Positions 14,648-22,337 of a DNA stretch of 43,694 nucleotides are shown in pieces (the stretch's first letter is position 1; every line of letters starts with the position of its first letter). This DNA comes from a virus. The notes below the pieces were generated by a model, which saw only the letters and a program-made list of their open reading frames with translations, was not told where the DNA came from and made no database searches. The translations under genes were made by a program, and so were the position numbers. The stretch lies in IMG/VR virus record IMGVR_UViG_3300022750_000004, positions 1 to 43,694 of that record. The stretch is one strand, 5' to 3'.

Positions 14648-15825
14648 TAGATCACCTCGGTAATTGTGATATTGGCCACAATGATCTCAAATTTCGCGCC
14701 AGGGTCTGGGGTCAGGATGCCATCGGTAAAGGTCAGGTTGTCGCTACTCACCAGCATGTCGGTCAAAATGAAGTCATTGCCGGCCGTATAAGCTGGAGCG
14801 TACAGCTCGCCCGCCTGGATTGGGTTGCCGATGTAAAATTTGTAGGCGGCGATCTTCTGCTTGATCAGGTCAAGGTCAATTGAGACCAGCGGATCTTTCC
14901 GGGTGGCGGTCAGCGTGACGTAGATTTGATCGATCACCGGCCTATCAAACCTTCTGACCTGATAAGTCGTGAAGGTGCTGCCATCCGGCCGAGTCAATTC
15001 CTCCGGAAGGAATGCTGCGATATCACCCTTGATGCCGCAGCCACCAGTCTTCTGGTACAGCAGCGCCTGCATGATCTCGCCAATGGTTCCGCCATCGACA
15101 ACAGCCCATATGCTGTGCGCGTCAAGGTCGTTTATCGGGTCGTACACGTCGGTATCGTTGTCGTAGACCCTGGCGTCGGACACGCCAGTTGTATTCAAGA
15201 GCCTGGCAGTCAGCGAATTGGTTGTCGAGAATGCTGGGTTTTCCAGGCTCAGGTTTCGCTTCTGAACGAACTCCTCATCAGTCTCTTCGTCGACCCCTGG
15301 ATCTGCCTCGACTGAGGCTGTGAACCCGGTAACGCCAAGCACCACGGTGACCGGAGTAAACACGGCTCCAGGAAGCCCGGTTACCGACCCGAGATCGGCA
15401 GAGACAAAGGTGATTGGGGATACGCCGACTGCCAGCGTCACGTCGCCAGGAAGCTGCCATAGCTGCCCGAGGTCGTCGGATATTTGATATCCAGACGTGA
15501 GCGTTAACGGCCTTGTTGTGGTGATTGATAGATCCCACTGAGAGCGAGTCGCGGGCCTTGGAAATACCCCAGACAGCTTGGCGATTTTCGCCTGAAAGAT
15601 ACCGCGAGCAAAGTCGGGGTCGAAGTTGTTTGCGATCAGCAGACCGAAAGCCTGCATGTCCTGGCGAGCCTTAGCTTCAATGGCTACGCGCTGTCCGTCC
15701 GGAGTGTTCTGACCTAGGTCAACATCGACGCCATAAATAGCCTGATAGCCAGCTACAAGCTCGGCGAAGACCTCTTCGAAGCTCTGGATCGTGATCCCGC
15801 TGGAGTCAATCGTTGGGCCTAGCAT
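14647..15825 (-). CDS. Baseplate J-like protein (392 aa)
   Basis: The segment order is that of phage baseplate wedge J proteins: FAELVAGYQAIYGVDVDLGQ, TPDGQRVAIEA, FDPDFARGIFQAKIA, SVEADPGVDEETDEEFVQKR, TGVSDARVYDN and HSIWAVVDGG. The 'G.d.Etde.fr.R' motif is diagnostic. J joins the central hub to the outer baseplate in contractile tails. It overlaps W (TGATG) and the DUF2612 gene (TAGTG). Confidence 0.95.
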   Translation of the reverse strand: MLGPTIDSSGITIQSFEEVFAELVAGYQAIYGVDVDLGQNTPDGQRVAIEAKARQDMQAFGLLIANNFDPDFARGIFQAKIAKLSGVFPRPATRSQWDLSITTTRPLTLTSGYQISDDLGQLWQLPGDVTLAVGVSPITFVSADLGSVTGLPGAVFTPVTVVLGVTGFTASVEADPGVDEETDEEFVQKRNLSLENPAFSTTNSLTARLLNTTGVSDARVYDNDTDVYDPINDLDAHSIWAVVDGGTIGEIMQALLYQKTGGCGIKGDIAAFLPEELTRPDGSTFTTYQVRRFDRPVIDQIYVTLTATRKDPLVSIDLDLIKQKIAAYKFYIGNPIQAGELYAPAYTAGNDFILTDMLVSSDNLTFTDGILTPDPGAKFEIIVANITITEVI

Positions 15826-16178
15826 CAGATGGTTATCTCGTCAGTAATGCTTTCGTCAAAAATCGTGCCAAACGAGAGCATTATAGTGGCATTGCGTGTC
15901 GATGTCTTTACCTGGATGTCTAGCGCCGTGATGACGGTCACTCCGTCGGTCGCCAGGGTGACGCGCTCGATATTGCGTAGGATCTCTTCCTTTGTGCCTT
16001 TGCGGCCAAGAAGGTCGATCCAGTCGATACAGGCATCAGTGTCGAGGAAGAAGTCGGTGCGGAATGATTTTAGGCGGGTAGCAACGTTCTGGCGGATCGC
16101 TTCGGCGCGAGTGATGTACACGGCTTTACCGCGACCAAACCGCCAGTCGTTGTTTTCATCAAGGCCGGATACGCGCAT
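15825..16178 (-). CDS. gp25/W-like baseplate wedge protein (117 aa)
   Basis: The protein (DDNNDW-type start: MRVSGLDENNDWRFGRGKAV, TRLKSFRTDFFLDTDACIDW, EEILRNIERVTLATDGVTVI) has the pattern of the short wedge proteins that precede baseplate J. These have an N-terminal strand region, 'I.q.v...L.t..g' and a C-terminal beta segment, and bind the sheath. The family assignment is supported mainly by its size and position between spike and J. Confidence 0.7.
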   Translation of the reverse strand: MRVSGLDENNDWRFGRGKAVYITRAEAIRQNVATRLKSFRTDFFLDTDACIDWIDLLGRKGTKEEILRNIERVTLATDGVTVITALDIQVKTSTRNATIMLSFGTIFDESITDEITI

Positions 16179-16217
16179 GGCATCACCTGCAAAAGTTATG
16201 CCATGCAGTCTACATCA

Positions 16218-16823
16218 TCAGGAGACGTTTGTGATAAGGCCGGAGATCACGGTGACGGTTCGGCTGTCTCCAGTTGCGAAGGTTCCAGTCCATCCAGGGG
16301 TTCCGGCGACTGAGTAGGTCGTCGAGTCGGTATTGCCTATGACGATCATGCTGCCGGTCAGCGTGTAGTTGCCAGCGTGAACCCAGTTACCCGTTACCGT
16401 GGAGTCGCCCTTGCGCTCAATGGTGGCCGGGATGAGTTTTGCCGCTGATGCCGGAGCTATGCCGACCAGGGCAAAGCAGTCACTGTAATCGTGCATACGC
16501 TGCTCGATTGGCGGCACGTTGTCGGCGCCGTCGTACCAGCGATCAAATGAGCGCTCGCTGACCAGTAGCAGGCAGTAGTCGCCAGCGGTGATTGGGTGCG
16601 CGTCATAGTTCTCGCCGCCGCTCATGAAGATTGGCGGCACGCTCGGGAAGACCGGGAGGTCTATTGCCTCACCGTCGACAACGCGCTGAATGACTGGTTG
16701 CACGTCAATAGTGGTAGTGCCGACGGTTACGACCTTCGCCACGACAATCGTGTGGGTGTTCGCCAGAGCGGTCATCACGCTGTCATTGAGTACGTCCGTC
16801 AGCTCTTGTTTTTCCTGGGTCAT
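16218..16823 (-). CDS. Baseplate spike with Gp138 N-terminal-like domain (201 aa)
   Basis: The start at 16823 is set by the ATGA overlap with the hub stop. Residues 1-110 (VLNDSVMTALANTHTIVVAK, TTIDVQPVIQRV, YDAHPITAGDYCLLLVSERS, DRWYDG) are the OB-fold 'Gp138 N-terminal' domain of membrane-piercing spikes such as phi92 gp138. The C-terminal 80 residues are repetitive Thr/Gly-rich beta sequence (VTGNWVHAGNYTLTGSMIVI), suiting a trimeric beta-helix needle. Confidence 0.85.
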   Translation of the reverse strand: MTQEKQELTDVLNDSVMTALANTHTIVVAKVVTVGTTTIDVQPVIQRVVDGEAIDLPVFPSVPPIFMSGGENYDAHPITAGDYCLLLVSERSFDRWYDGADNVPPIEQRMHDYSDCFALVGIAPASAAKLIPATIERKGDSTVTGNWVHAGNYTLTGSMIVIGNTDSTTYSVAGTPGWTGTFATGDSRTVTVISGLITNVS

Positions 16824-17695
16824 TTCGGCACCACGTAATTTGGGGCGATCTCGGCGGTGATTTTTTGGTCCCACGATGATCCATCATAATCGCCGCTGTA
16901 GCTGATCATGCTGACCTTGTAGACCCCGTTTAGGTGCGGCGATACCGTCGATATGAGCTGTAGCAGGCCGCCGACCTTGATCGATGGGTTGAGCCAGGTA
17001 GTCATGGTGACAACCTTCTTGTCGGAGTCAACGACCTTCAGGCCAGTCTCGGCACTGACGACAGGTGTGTACCCCGACACAACCTCATCGCTGCCCAGGA
17101 TGTTCAGTCGCTCGTCGTCGATGAACCAGCGCTGATCAGGGTCGAGCATGTCCTGAATCGTCGCCATGGAGTTGCCGACAAGGATCTTCGGGCGGGTGAT
17201 ATCCTTTTGCGCGCCGATCTTACCCTTCTTGGTGTTAGGCATGGTGCCAAGCACAGCGTCGATTGCGGCCGTCTTGCTGGTCACTGAAGTGCTGATGAAG
17301 CCCTTGAGGAAGTCATGGCCGCCATCCAGGCAGTTCAGAGTGGTGACGAACTGGGCGCCCTCCCTGACTGATCCGCCCTCGTCTACCGACCCGCGAAAAA
17401 TGGTCTCGACTCGCCCCTGATAGCCGATCTTCAGCTCAATGGGGAAATAACCACTATTAGAAGGCGCGGTTGACTTGTTCCCGTCCTTATCCTTGGTTTC
17501 CTTTTCGTCTGCATCGCGGACAAGGCGCCGCCGCTTGTCCTCGTTCAGTCCGTCAATCTTCAAAGTCATCTTGTTCAGATCGGCCTTGTCGGTTTTGTCA
17601 GCGCTGAAGACGATTCGAAACGGCGGGCGGACTTCGACCGCCTGCGCGCCCAGGCCAATGGTTAGGATGTAGTCGCGCAGGAAGCGGTTGGTCAT
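16820..17695 (-). CDS. Baseplate hub protein (gp44/gp27-like, 291 aa)
   Basis: The N-terminal half (RIVFSADKTDKADLNKMTLK, IELKIGYQGRVETIFRGSVD) and the 'TLNCLDGG' and 'KVVTMTTWLNPSIKVGGLLQ' segments match the phage hub family of four related domains that binds tube and spike. It is directly followed by the Gp138-type spike, as expected. The length is typical. The start at 17695 follows the stop of the 185-aa gene by a few bases. Confidence 0.8.
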   Translation of the reverse strand: MTNRFLRDYILTIGLGAQAVEVRPPFRIVFSADKTDKADLNKMTLKIDGLNEDKRRRLVRDADEKETKDKDGNKSTAPSNSGYFPIELKIGYQGRVETIFRGSVDEGGSVREGAQFVTTLNCLDGGHDFLKGFISTSVTSKTAAIDAVLGTMPNTKKGKIGAQKDITRPKILVGNSMATIQDMLDPDQRWFIDDERLNILGSDEVVSGYTPVVSAETGLKVVDSDKKVVTMTTWLNPSIKVGGLLQLISTVSPHLNGVYKVSMISYSGDYDGSSWDQKITAEIAPNYVVPK

Positions 17696-17698
17696 GGG

Positions 17699-18256
17699 CT
17701 AGGAGTCCTTTTGTTTGCGGTAGCCGTGATTATAAAGCGTTTCGAAAATGTGAGTGGTTCCAGAACTTCCGCCGCCGAACAGGTACTGCATCTCCTTGAT
17801 TGCCTTTGCCTTCTCTTCCGCCGCGATCTGCTCGGGCGTGCGGATTGGGCGGAACTTTGCTGTACTAGGATGACAAAGGAACTCTTGCTTGATGCCTCCC
17901 TTGTCTTCTATCCGGCGAGCAACAACGGTCACGTTGCTGATGTACATGACTTCGACCGGCTCAAAGAATTTAGGTCCTTCATGCTGAGTCGACATGAAGT
18001 CGCATACGGTGCCAATTGGCGGTAACCCTCCTCCAGCCCATGATTTAGATTTAATTGAAGCCTCATAGACCTCTTCGGCGACTGCGCTTACCCTTCCGAT
18101 CTCAGTTCCTGTCCAGTGGCGCGATACTCCGGAAAGGCAGAATGACTTCTTCCCAATCTTGATAATCTCTTTCGCCTTAAAGGAGGCATCAAGAGCCGAA
18201 AGAATCGCCTCACCAAACGAGGTTATTTCTAAGCGGGATGGTTCAGGAATGGTCAT
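17699..18256 (-). CDS. Unknown protein inserted in the baseplate cluster (185 aa)
   Basis: The ATGA start overlaps the PH-domain gene stop. The sequence begins with a patch around KAKEIIKIGKKSFCLSGVSR, has a central stretch VEVMYISNVTVVARRIEDKG followed by Cys/His, and ends with RTPEQIAAEEKAKAIKEMQY, a charged helix that I associate with hypothetical proteins of Pseudomonas phages. It does not look like a baseplate part. With the PH-domain gene it may form an accessory pair between the tailspike and the hub. Confidence 0.7.
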   Translation of the reverse strand: MTIPEPSRLEITSFGEAILSALDASFKAKEIIKIGKKSFCLSGVSRHWTGTEIGRVSAVAEEVYEASIKSKSWAGGGLPPIGTVCDFMSTQHEGPKFFEPVEVMYISNVTVVARRIEDKGGIKQEFLCHPSTAKFRPIRTPEQIAAEEKAKAIKEMQYLFGGGSSGTTHIFETLYNHGYRKQKDS

Positions 18257-18759
18257 GCTGCACCGCCTTGATTGATGCCGGCAGCGAACACGGCTGGATC
18301 GACATTGAATTCTTTGATGCCAGAAACGCGCACTTCAAGCTGCTGACGATACTCGCAAGCATCATCCACCAGCCGGCGGAACACCAGCGGATCTTTAACC
18401 CCCTTCATCACTGCATCATTCCCCCCGCTACCCGAGATGATCACGTCGCCATAGCCGAAGATGCGCCCCAGGAATCCCTGCTTGACCGACACTGATTCAA
18501 CCTTGCTCAGCCGGATCTCACTGGTATCGCGCATGATCACGCCCGACTTGCGAATGACACGCTTGCTGGTGACACCCATCTCGGTCGAACGGATCTTCAG
18601 GTAGGCGTACAGCAGCAGCGCGGCGCTGATCGGCAGGCAGATGATCGACACGCCGAATATCACGGCGGCGCAGTAGATGTGGAAGAGCGACCACTTGGAG
18701 ATTTTCCCCTCTGCTAGGAGGGTTTCGTCTTTGGCTAGCGTATCGGTGATGTATGTCAT
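18253..18759 (-). CDS. Membrane protein with bacterial PH domain (168 aa)
   Basis: The start is the ATG at 18759, preceded by GACAGGGGA. An upstream in-frame ATG at 18807 is possible but would overlap the promoter. Residues about 22-52 form two close membrane helices (SLFHIYCAAVIFGVSIICL, ISAALLLYAYLKI). Residues 56-130 are a bPH_2 domain of the YdbS/YdbT type (EMGVTSKRVIRKSGVIMRDT, IRLSKVESVSVKQGFLGRIF, GYGDVIISGSGG). The C-terminus is short and unique. Such proteins are usual in bacteria, not phage particles. It has its own early-type promoter inside the late operon, so it is best read as a moron, perhaps affecting the host envelope or superinfection. Confidence 0.85.
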   Translation of the reverse strand: MTYITDTLAKDETLLAEGKISKWSLFHIYCAAVIFGVSIICLPISAALLLYAYLKIRSTEMGVTSKRVIRKSGVIMRDTSEIRLSKVESVSVKQGFLGRIFGYGDVIISGSGGNDAVMKGVKDPLVFRRLVDDACEYRQQLEVRVSGIKEFNVDPAVFAAGINQGGAA

Positions 18760-18797
18760 CTCGGTTCCCCTGTCATTGCGCCTCATTGCGCCCTTGA

Positions 18798-18826
18798 ATA
18801 ATCGCAAGAGATAACGATTATGTCAA
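18798..18826 (-). promoter_or_regulatory. Promoter with operator-like element, copy 5, before the PH-domain gene
   Basis: On the minus strand TTGACA (18826-18821), a 17-base spacer and GATTAT (18803-18798) form a good sigma-70 promoter. The element TTGACATAATCGTTATCT (18826-18809) has the perfect ATAA-TCG-TTAT palindrome and the same layout as the early promoters. Confidence 0.8.
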
Positions 18827-19047
18827 GGGGCGGTATCTGCGCCCAGCTTTGCGCGAGGATCATCAGCAGCATAGAAGCCTCCATCGAAGCCGACTATCAC
18901 CTCCTCATCAGCCTCGGTAGCTCCGGGCGGCAATGGATTGGTTGCTACCGACACCTCTTCGCCGTCGCCGCCCAATTCAAGCACGTAGACGTAATCCCAT
19001 TCGCCGATGTTGATCGGCTTGCCATCCATATCACGAATCACTTTCAT
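18823..19047 (-). CDS. Small protein following the tailspike (74 aa)
   Basis: The ATG at 19047 overlaps the tailspike stop (ATGA). The protein (MKVIRDMDGKPINIGEWDYV, EVSVATNPLPPGATEADEEV) is acidic and resembles the short proteins often found directly after fibre and tailspike genes in Pseudomonas phages. A chaperone or attachment role is possible by position. It ends inside the -35 of the next promoter. Confidence 0.75.
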   Translation of the reverse strand: MKVIRDMDGKPINIGEWDYVYVLELGGDGEEVSVATNPLPPGATEADEEVIVGFDGGFYAADDPRAKLGADTAP

Positions 19048-21119
19048 ATCAGTACCCAGCCGGTATTTCCGGACCCTGTCAGTTTTTGATAGTTGCCGCC
19101 GCCGCTGGTAGTTTGCAGCCAGAGCGAACCAGGTGGCGCAGTGATTAAGCCCTCGGGACTGCCGGCACCTCCGCGAATTATAGGGCCTGCATTGCCAACC
19201 CTGAGCTGCGTTGCTCTCCATTGGATTTCATCAACTGTAGCCCCGGTCCTTGTCACCAGCTCGTAGTTGGTTCCCACTCCTGCATCAGTAGCAACCTGCC
19301 GGTTGAACGAGTTTGACCCGAGCGCGAATCTCCAGATGCGGTTGTCTGCCACTGCGTTTGACCGAGTCAAAGACATTGCAGCGGAACCGCTGGTTTGAAA
19401 GTCGAATGCCTGGTTCATCATCTGGATCGGGTTGGGCAGTGTAGCCGCATCCTTGACAAGGATATTCCCTGAAAAAGAAGACACTACCGAATAGTTACCG
19501 ATATGAGTGTTTCTGGTGTTATTAATGAAATGGAACAGGTTGGCGGCAGGGCCGGACTGGAATGACTCTGTATTACTGATAACAATTTGAGAGCAGTTAT
19601 CAAGAAGTATCCCGTCATCACAAGTGGTGCCGACAAGAACGCCGTCTATTAGGACTCCACCACATGTATTAAGATACATGTTGTATTGATTCCCAAGAAA
19701 AGCTCCGTCCACTTCGGACGGCTCAGCTTCAAATTTAGAAATCCAGGTTGAGTTACAATTGTCAAGCTTGAGTCCATACCAGTCATAGGTGGCGCTTTTC
19801 CATCCGAATCGATGCCTGCGGACAATAACAGTATCAATACGCCGACCACCAATATCAAAGAAGTAGACTCCGAAATGTTGTGAGTTAATGTTCCCATTAG
19901 ACAGGACGCACTCGTTAAAGGCTCCGGCCTCTATCTGATAGACTCCATCAAAGGAGTGCGAAATGTCAAAGTTAGTGATTTGCCAGAAAGAACCCTTGCC
20001 AATCTCAATTCCGCGATAAGCATTAGTAATTGTGAGTTTTGACAATTGCGCGGTTAGCAATGTGAAAGCCGCACGCAATCTAATCCCGCAAGATTGAACC
20101 TGAAGGTCTGGGTCGGTATCACTTCTATAGTTGCCGAAGAATTGATAGCTTGTAATATCACAGCCAATCCCGTCTCCAGTCTCGATACCGCACAGCCACG
20201 TTTCGACAGTCTCAAAGGCGTTCTGCGTGCCAGGCGGTGGTAGCGTGTAACCGGCAATGTAAAGATTGTCGAAAATGTACGCGCTTCTACGAGTGGCGTA
20301 CTGTATTGAATTCTGCGGGGCAACGAATGCTCGACCGGCGTTAGTCCCTCTCGCAAGTAAAGTTAGGTGTATCGCCCCCGAAAGGGTCTGCTGGATCTGC
20401 GGGTTGAAGACAAATCCGTCTGCTCCAGCCATGTTGTCGAATACGAGCACAGAGTCACGACCATCCCCGCTGATCACCCCGGAGTTCTTACTTAGCGTTG
20501 AGGTTAGTACGTAGACGCCGCCAGGGATCTTGATGTCTGCCTGGGGATGCGCCAAGAAGCAAGCCTGGAATGCAGCGGTATCATCCGTTACTCCATCCCC
20601 GATAGCCCCAAAGTCTTTTACAGACACAACATCCCGAAGCTTTCCCTGAACTGTGCGCGGGACCGACCCTGCTCCCTGCCCCACCGAGCCTACTAGGCTT
20701 GATCCGCTAGGAGCTAAAAGATCATTCCGCAAAGTCTGATCATTCCGCAAAATCAAATTAGGAGCGTCAGTCGCAAATATCCCAGTCAAAACAAACGGAA
20801 AGGCATTCGGCACCTTTACGCTGTAGATGTTGCCTGCGCGCTCGATGGTCTGAGTTGAGCGATCAACCTGGAGCGGGACGCCATCAACATAGACCAGCGG
20901 AGGATACTCAAAACCTGACGCCGCCAAGAACTGCTGAAACTCGACATTGCGAGCCGCCTCGGCAGAGTCATAGGCGGCGTTGATACCGGCGAAGGTCCGC
21001 ACAACCTTCGTGGTACGGGTTACCGTCGTCAGCTCATCACCGTTGACTACGATGTCTTCGGTCTTGGTGTTCGCCAGAAGGTCAGCGACCTCCTCGGATG
21101 GAACTGGAGTAAATGTCAT
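19044..21119 (-). CDS. Tailspike with pectate-lyase-type beta-helix, likely depolymerase (691 aa)
   Basis: The N-terminal 130 residues (FQQFLAASGFEYPPLVYVDG, QTIERAGNIYSVKVPNAFPF) form a particle-binding domain. At about residue 165 comes VKDFGAIGDGVTDDTAAFQA, the signature that opens right-handed beta-helix tailspikes, followed by PGGVYVLTSTLSKNSGVISG and many short beta turns to about residue 570. The C-terminal domain (about 575-691) includes WRATQLRVGN and ends with WVLI, the type used in trimerisation. Such spikes bind and often cut capsule or O-antigen. The active residues cannot be named by eye. The middle has a visibly lower GC content than its neighbours (about 35-48% in sampled 60-base lines), a sign of exchange. 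Confidence 0.88.
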   Translation of the reverse strand: MTFTPVPSEEVADLLANTKTEDIVVNGDELTTVTRTTKVVRTFAGINAAYDSAEAARNVEFQQFLAASGFEYPPLVYVDGVPLQVDRSTQTIERAGNIYSVKVPNAFPFVLTGIFATDAPNLILRNDQTLRNDLLAPSGSSLVGSVGQGAGSVPRTVQGKLRDVVSVKDFGAIGDGVTDDTAAFQACFLAHPQADIKIPGGVYVLTSTLSKNSGVISGDGRDSVLVFDNMAGADGFVFNPQIQQTLSGAIHLTLLARGTNAGRAFVAPQNSIQYATRRSAYIFDNLYIAGYTLPPPGTQNAFETVETWLCGIETGDGIGCDITSYQFFGNYRSDTDPDLQVQSCGIRLRAAFTLLTAQLSKLTITNAYRGIEIGKGSFWQITNFDISHSFDGVYQIEAGAFNECVLSNGNINSQHFGVYFFDIGGRRIDTVIVRRHRFGWKSATYDWYGLKLDNCNSTWISKFEAEPSEVDGAFLGNQYNMYLNTCGGVLIDGVLVGTTCDDGILLDNCSQIVISNTESFQSGPAANLFHFINNTRNTHIGNYSVVSSFSGNILVKDAATLPNPIQMMNQAFDFQTSGSAAMSLTRSNAVADNRIWRFALGSNSFNRQVATDAGVGTNYELVTRTGATVDEIQWRATQLRVGNAGPIIRGGAGSPEGLITAPPGSLWLQTTSGGGNYQKLTGSGNTGWVLI

Positions 21120-21562
21120 GGTCGCTCCACGTTGGTGGCGATATCGAATAGGCCCCGATTCAAGAAGAAGTCAGGCGCGATTATCCACTCAGGGAAAATG
21201 TATGGGATTGCCTGAGACTGGAACGGGAACAGTTGCCCCGCTCTATCAGCCTCGATCTCTTCCCTTGATGCAAAGTAAAGCTCGCATCTTCCGTCGCTAA
21301 AATCGCCCAGCCTGAATGGTGCCATCCCACTGCTGTCGGTAGTTACGCAGAAGAAATCAAATGGCCAGTTCAGCGACCGGATATGCAGGCACCCCAGGCT
21401 TATCATGAAGCCATTGTAACGCACCTCGCGCCACGATACATCGAACGACCACATCTGAGTCACTTCGTAGAAGTTGAGGATCAGGGTGATCTCTTCGTCG
21501 CCCGATAGCAGTATGTGGCGCTGGCTTGGCTCGTCGGTGATATTGGTTATCTGAAATGCCAT
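21116..21562 (-). CDS. Baseplate plug protein, Pam3 gp18-like (DUF6983, 148 aa)
   Basis: The sequence EITLILNFYEVTQMWSFDVS followed by SLGCLHIRSLNWPFDFFCVT and then GRCELYFASREE fits the short beta-rich family with 'l.l.y....w.fdi....g.....Gi.l'. These lie between the Dit-like and hub genes and are named after the plug of cyanophage Pam3's baseplate. Position agrees, except that the tailspike and three other genes separate it from the hub here. Confidence 0.65.
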   Translation of the reverse strand: MAFQITNITDEPSQRHILLSGDEEITLILNFYEVTQMWSFDVSWREVRYNGFMISLGCLHIRSLNWPFDFFCVTTDSSGMAPFRLGDFSDGRCELYFASREEIEADRAGQLFPFQSQAIPYIFPEWIIAPDFFLNRGLFDIATNVERP

Positions 21563-21563
21563 G

Positions 21564-22337
21564 CTATCGCCCCAGGACTGCGGTTAGGACAGACTTTTGC
21601 TTCTTGTTGGCGGCTGCATCGCCATCGGCGGGCTGAACCCCTTTGTCCGCCGTGCCGGCTACCTGGCTTTTCACGGAAGGAGCTGGCTTGCGATAGAATT
21701 GCGAGGCCTGAACAAAGACTGTCTTGGCTATTCTGAACTTTTGCGCCGTCAATGAGAAGGTCAGTGCGTTGCGTTGGTTGTCTCGCGTGATCGTTACGCC
21801 ATTGATTGCCATGTTGTCATGCTTGCGAAACGGCATGGAGATCTCAACGAGCTGCTTGCCGTAGTGGATCGCCTCAATGAAGTCGATGAACTGCTCGCGG
21901 TACGACTTGGCGCCGGATGAGTTTCCGGTCAGCTGCTTGACGTTGGCTCCACCGCTCATCTGCTCGTCAATGCTGCGCCGACGATCTGCTGCGGTGTCGA
22001 TTATATCGCGAACCCACTGCAACTGTGATGCCGTGCGAGGCGGCACAAATGAGGTGACATTGCCGACAGTTGGCAGCCGACTTTCAGATTTGCTAGGGGT
22101 GGTATCAGGGATGAAGATGTCGGCCACGTCACCGCTGATCGTAAGCCTGATGGGGGCGTTGATCAGGTGGTCGCCGATATAGCTGCCATCCTCAACCACG
22201 GAGGTCGGCGAATCAGTTTGATAATCGGTCGAGTCGCTGACCCTGGCGAAGAATGTAAACCCGCCAATGCCGATCTCTTCCGTCGAGGCCGAGCCAAGCG
22301 CCTCCCCTTCGCCAGCTTTAAGGCGCTCATAGCTCAT
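21564..22337 (-). CDS. Dit-like tail/baseplate protein (257 aa)
   Basis: TSVVEDGSYIGDHLINAPIR with LTISGDVADIF is the hallmark of the Dit-like N-terminal family ('pVE.Ga.itDHv...P..i.i.G.vsd'). The segment QFIDFIEAIHYGKQLVEISM and MAINGVTITRDNQRNALTFS continue the same fold (g..l.v.t....y.nm.i..i...r). The C-terminus is a Lys/Ala-rich tail. It follows the tape measure with an ATGA overlap and should form the ring between tube and hub. Confidence 0.75.
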   Translation of the reverse strand: MSYERLKAGEGEALGSASTEEIGIGGFTFFARVSDSTDYQTDSPTSVVEDGSYIGDHLINAPIRLTISGDVADIFIPDTTPSKSESRLPTVGNVTSFVPPRTASQLQWVRDIIDTAADRRRSIDEQMSGGANVKQLTGNSSGAKSYREQFIDFIEAIHYGKQLVEISMPFRKHDNMAINGVTITRDNQRNALTFSLTAQKFRIAKTVFVQASQFYRKPAPSVKSQVAGTADKGVQPADGDAAANKKQKSVLTAVLGR

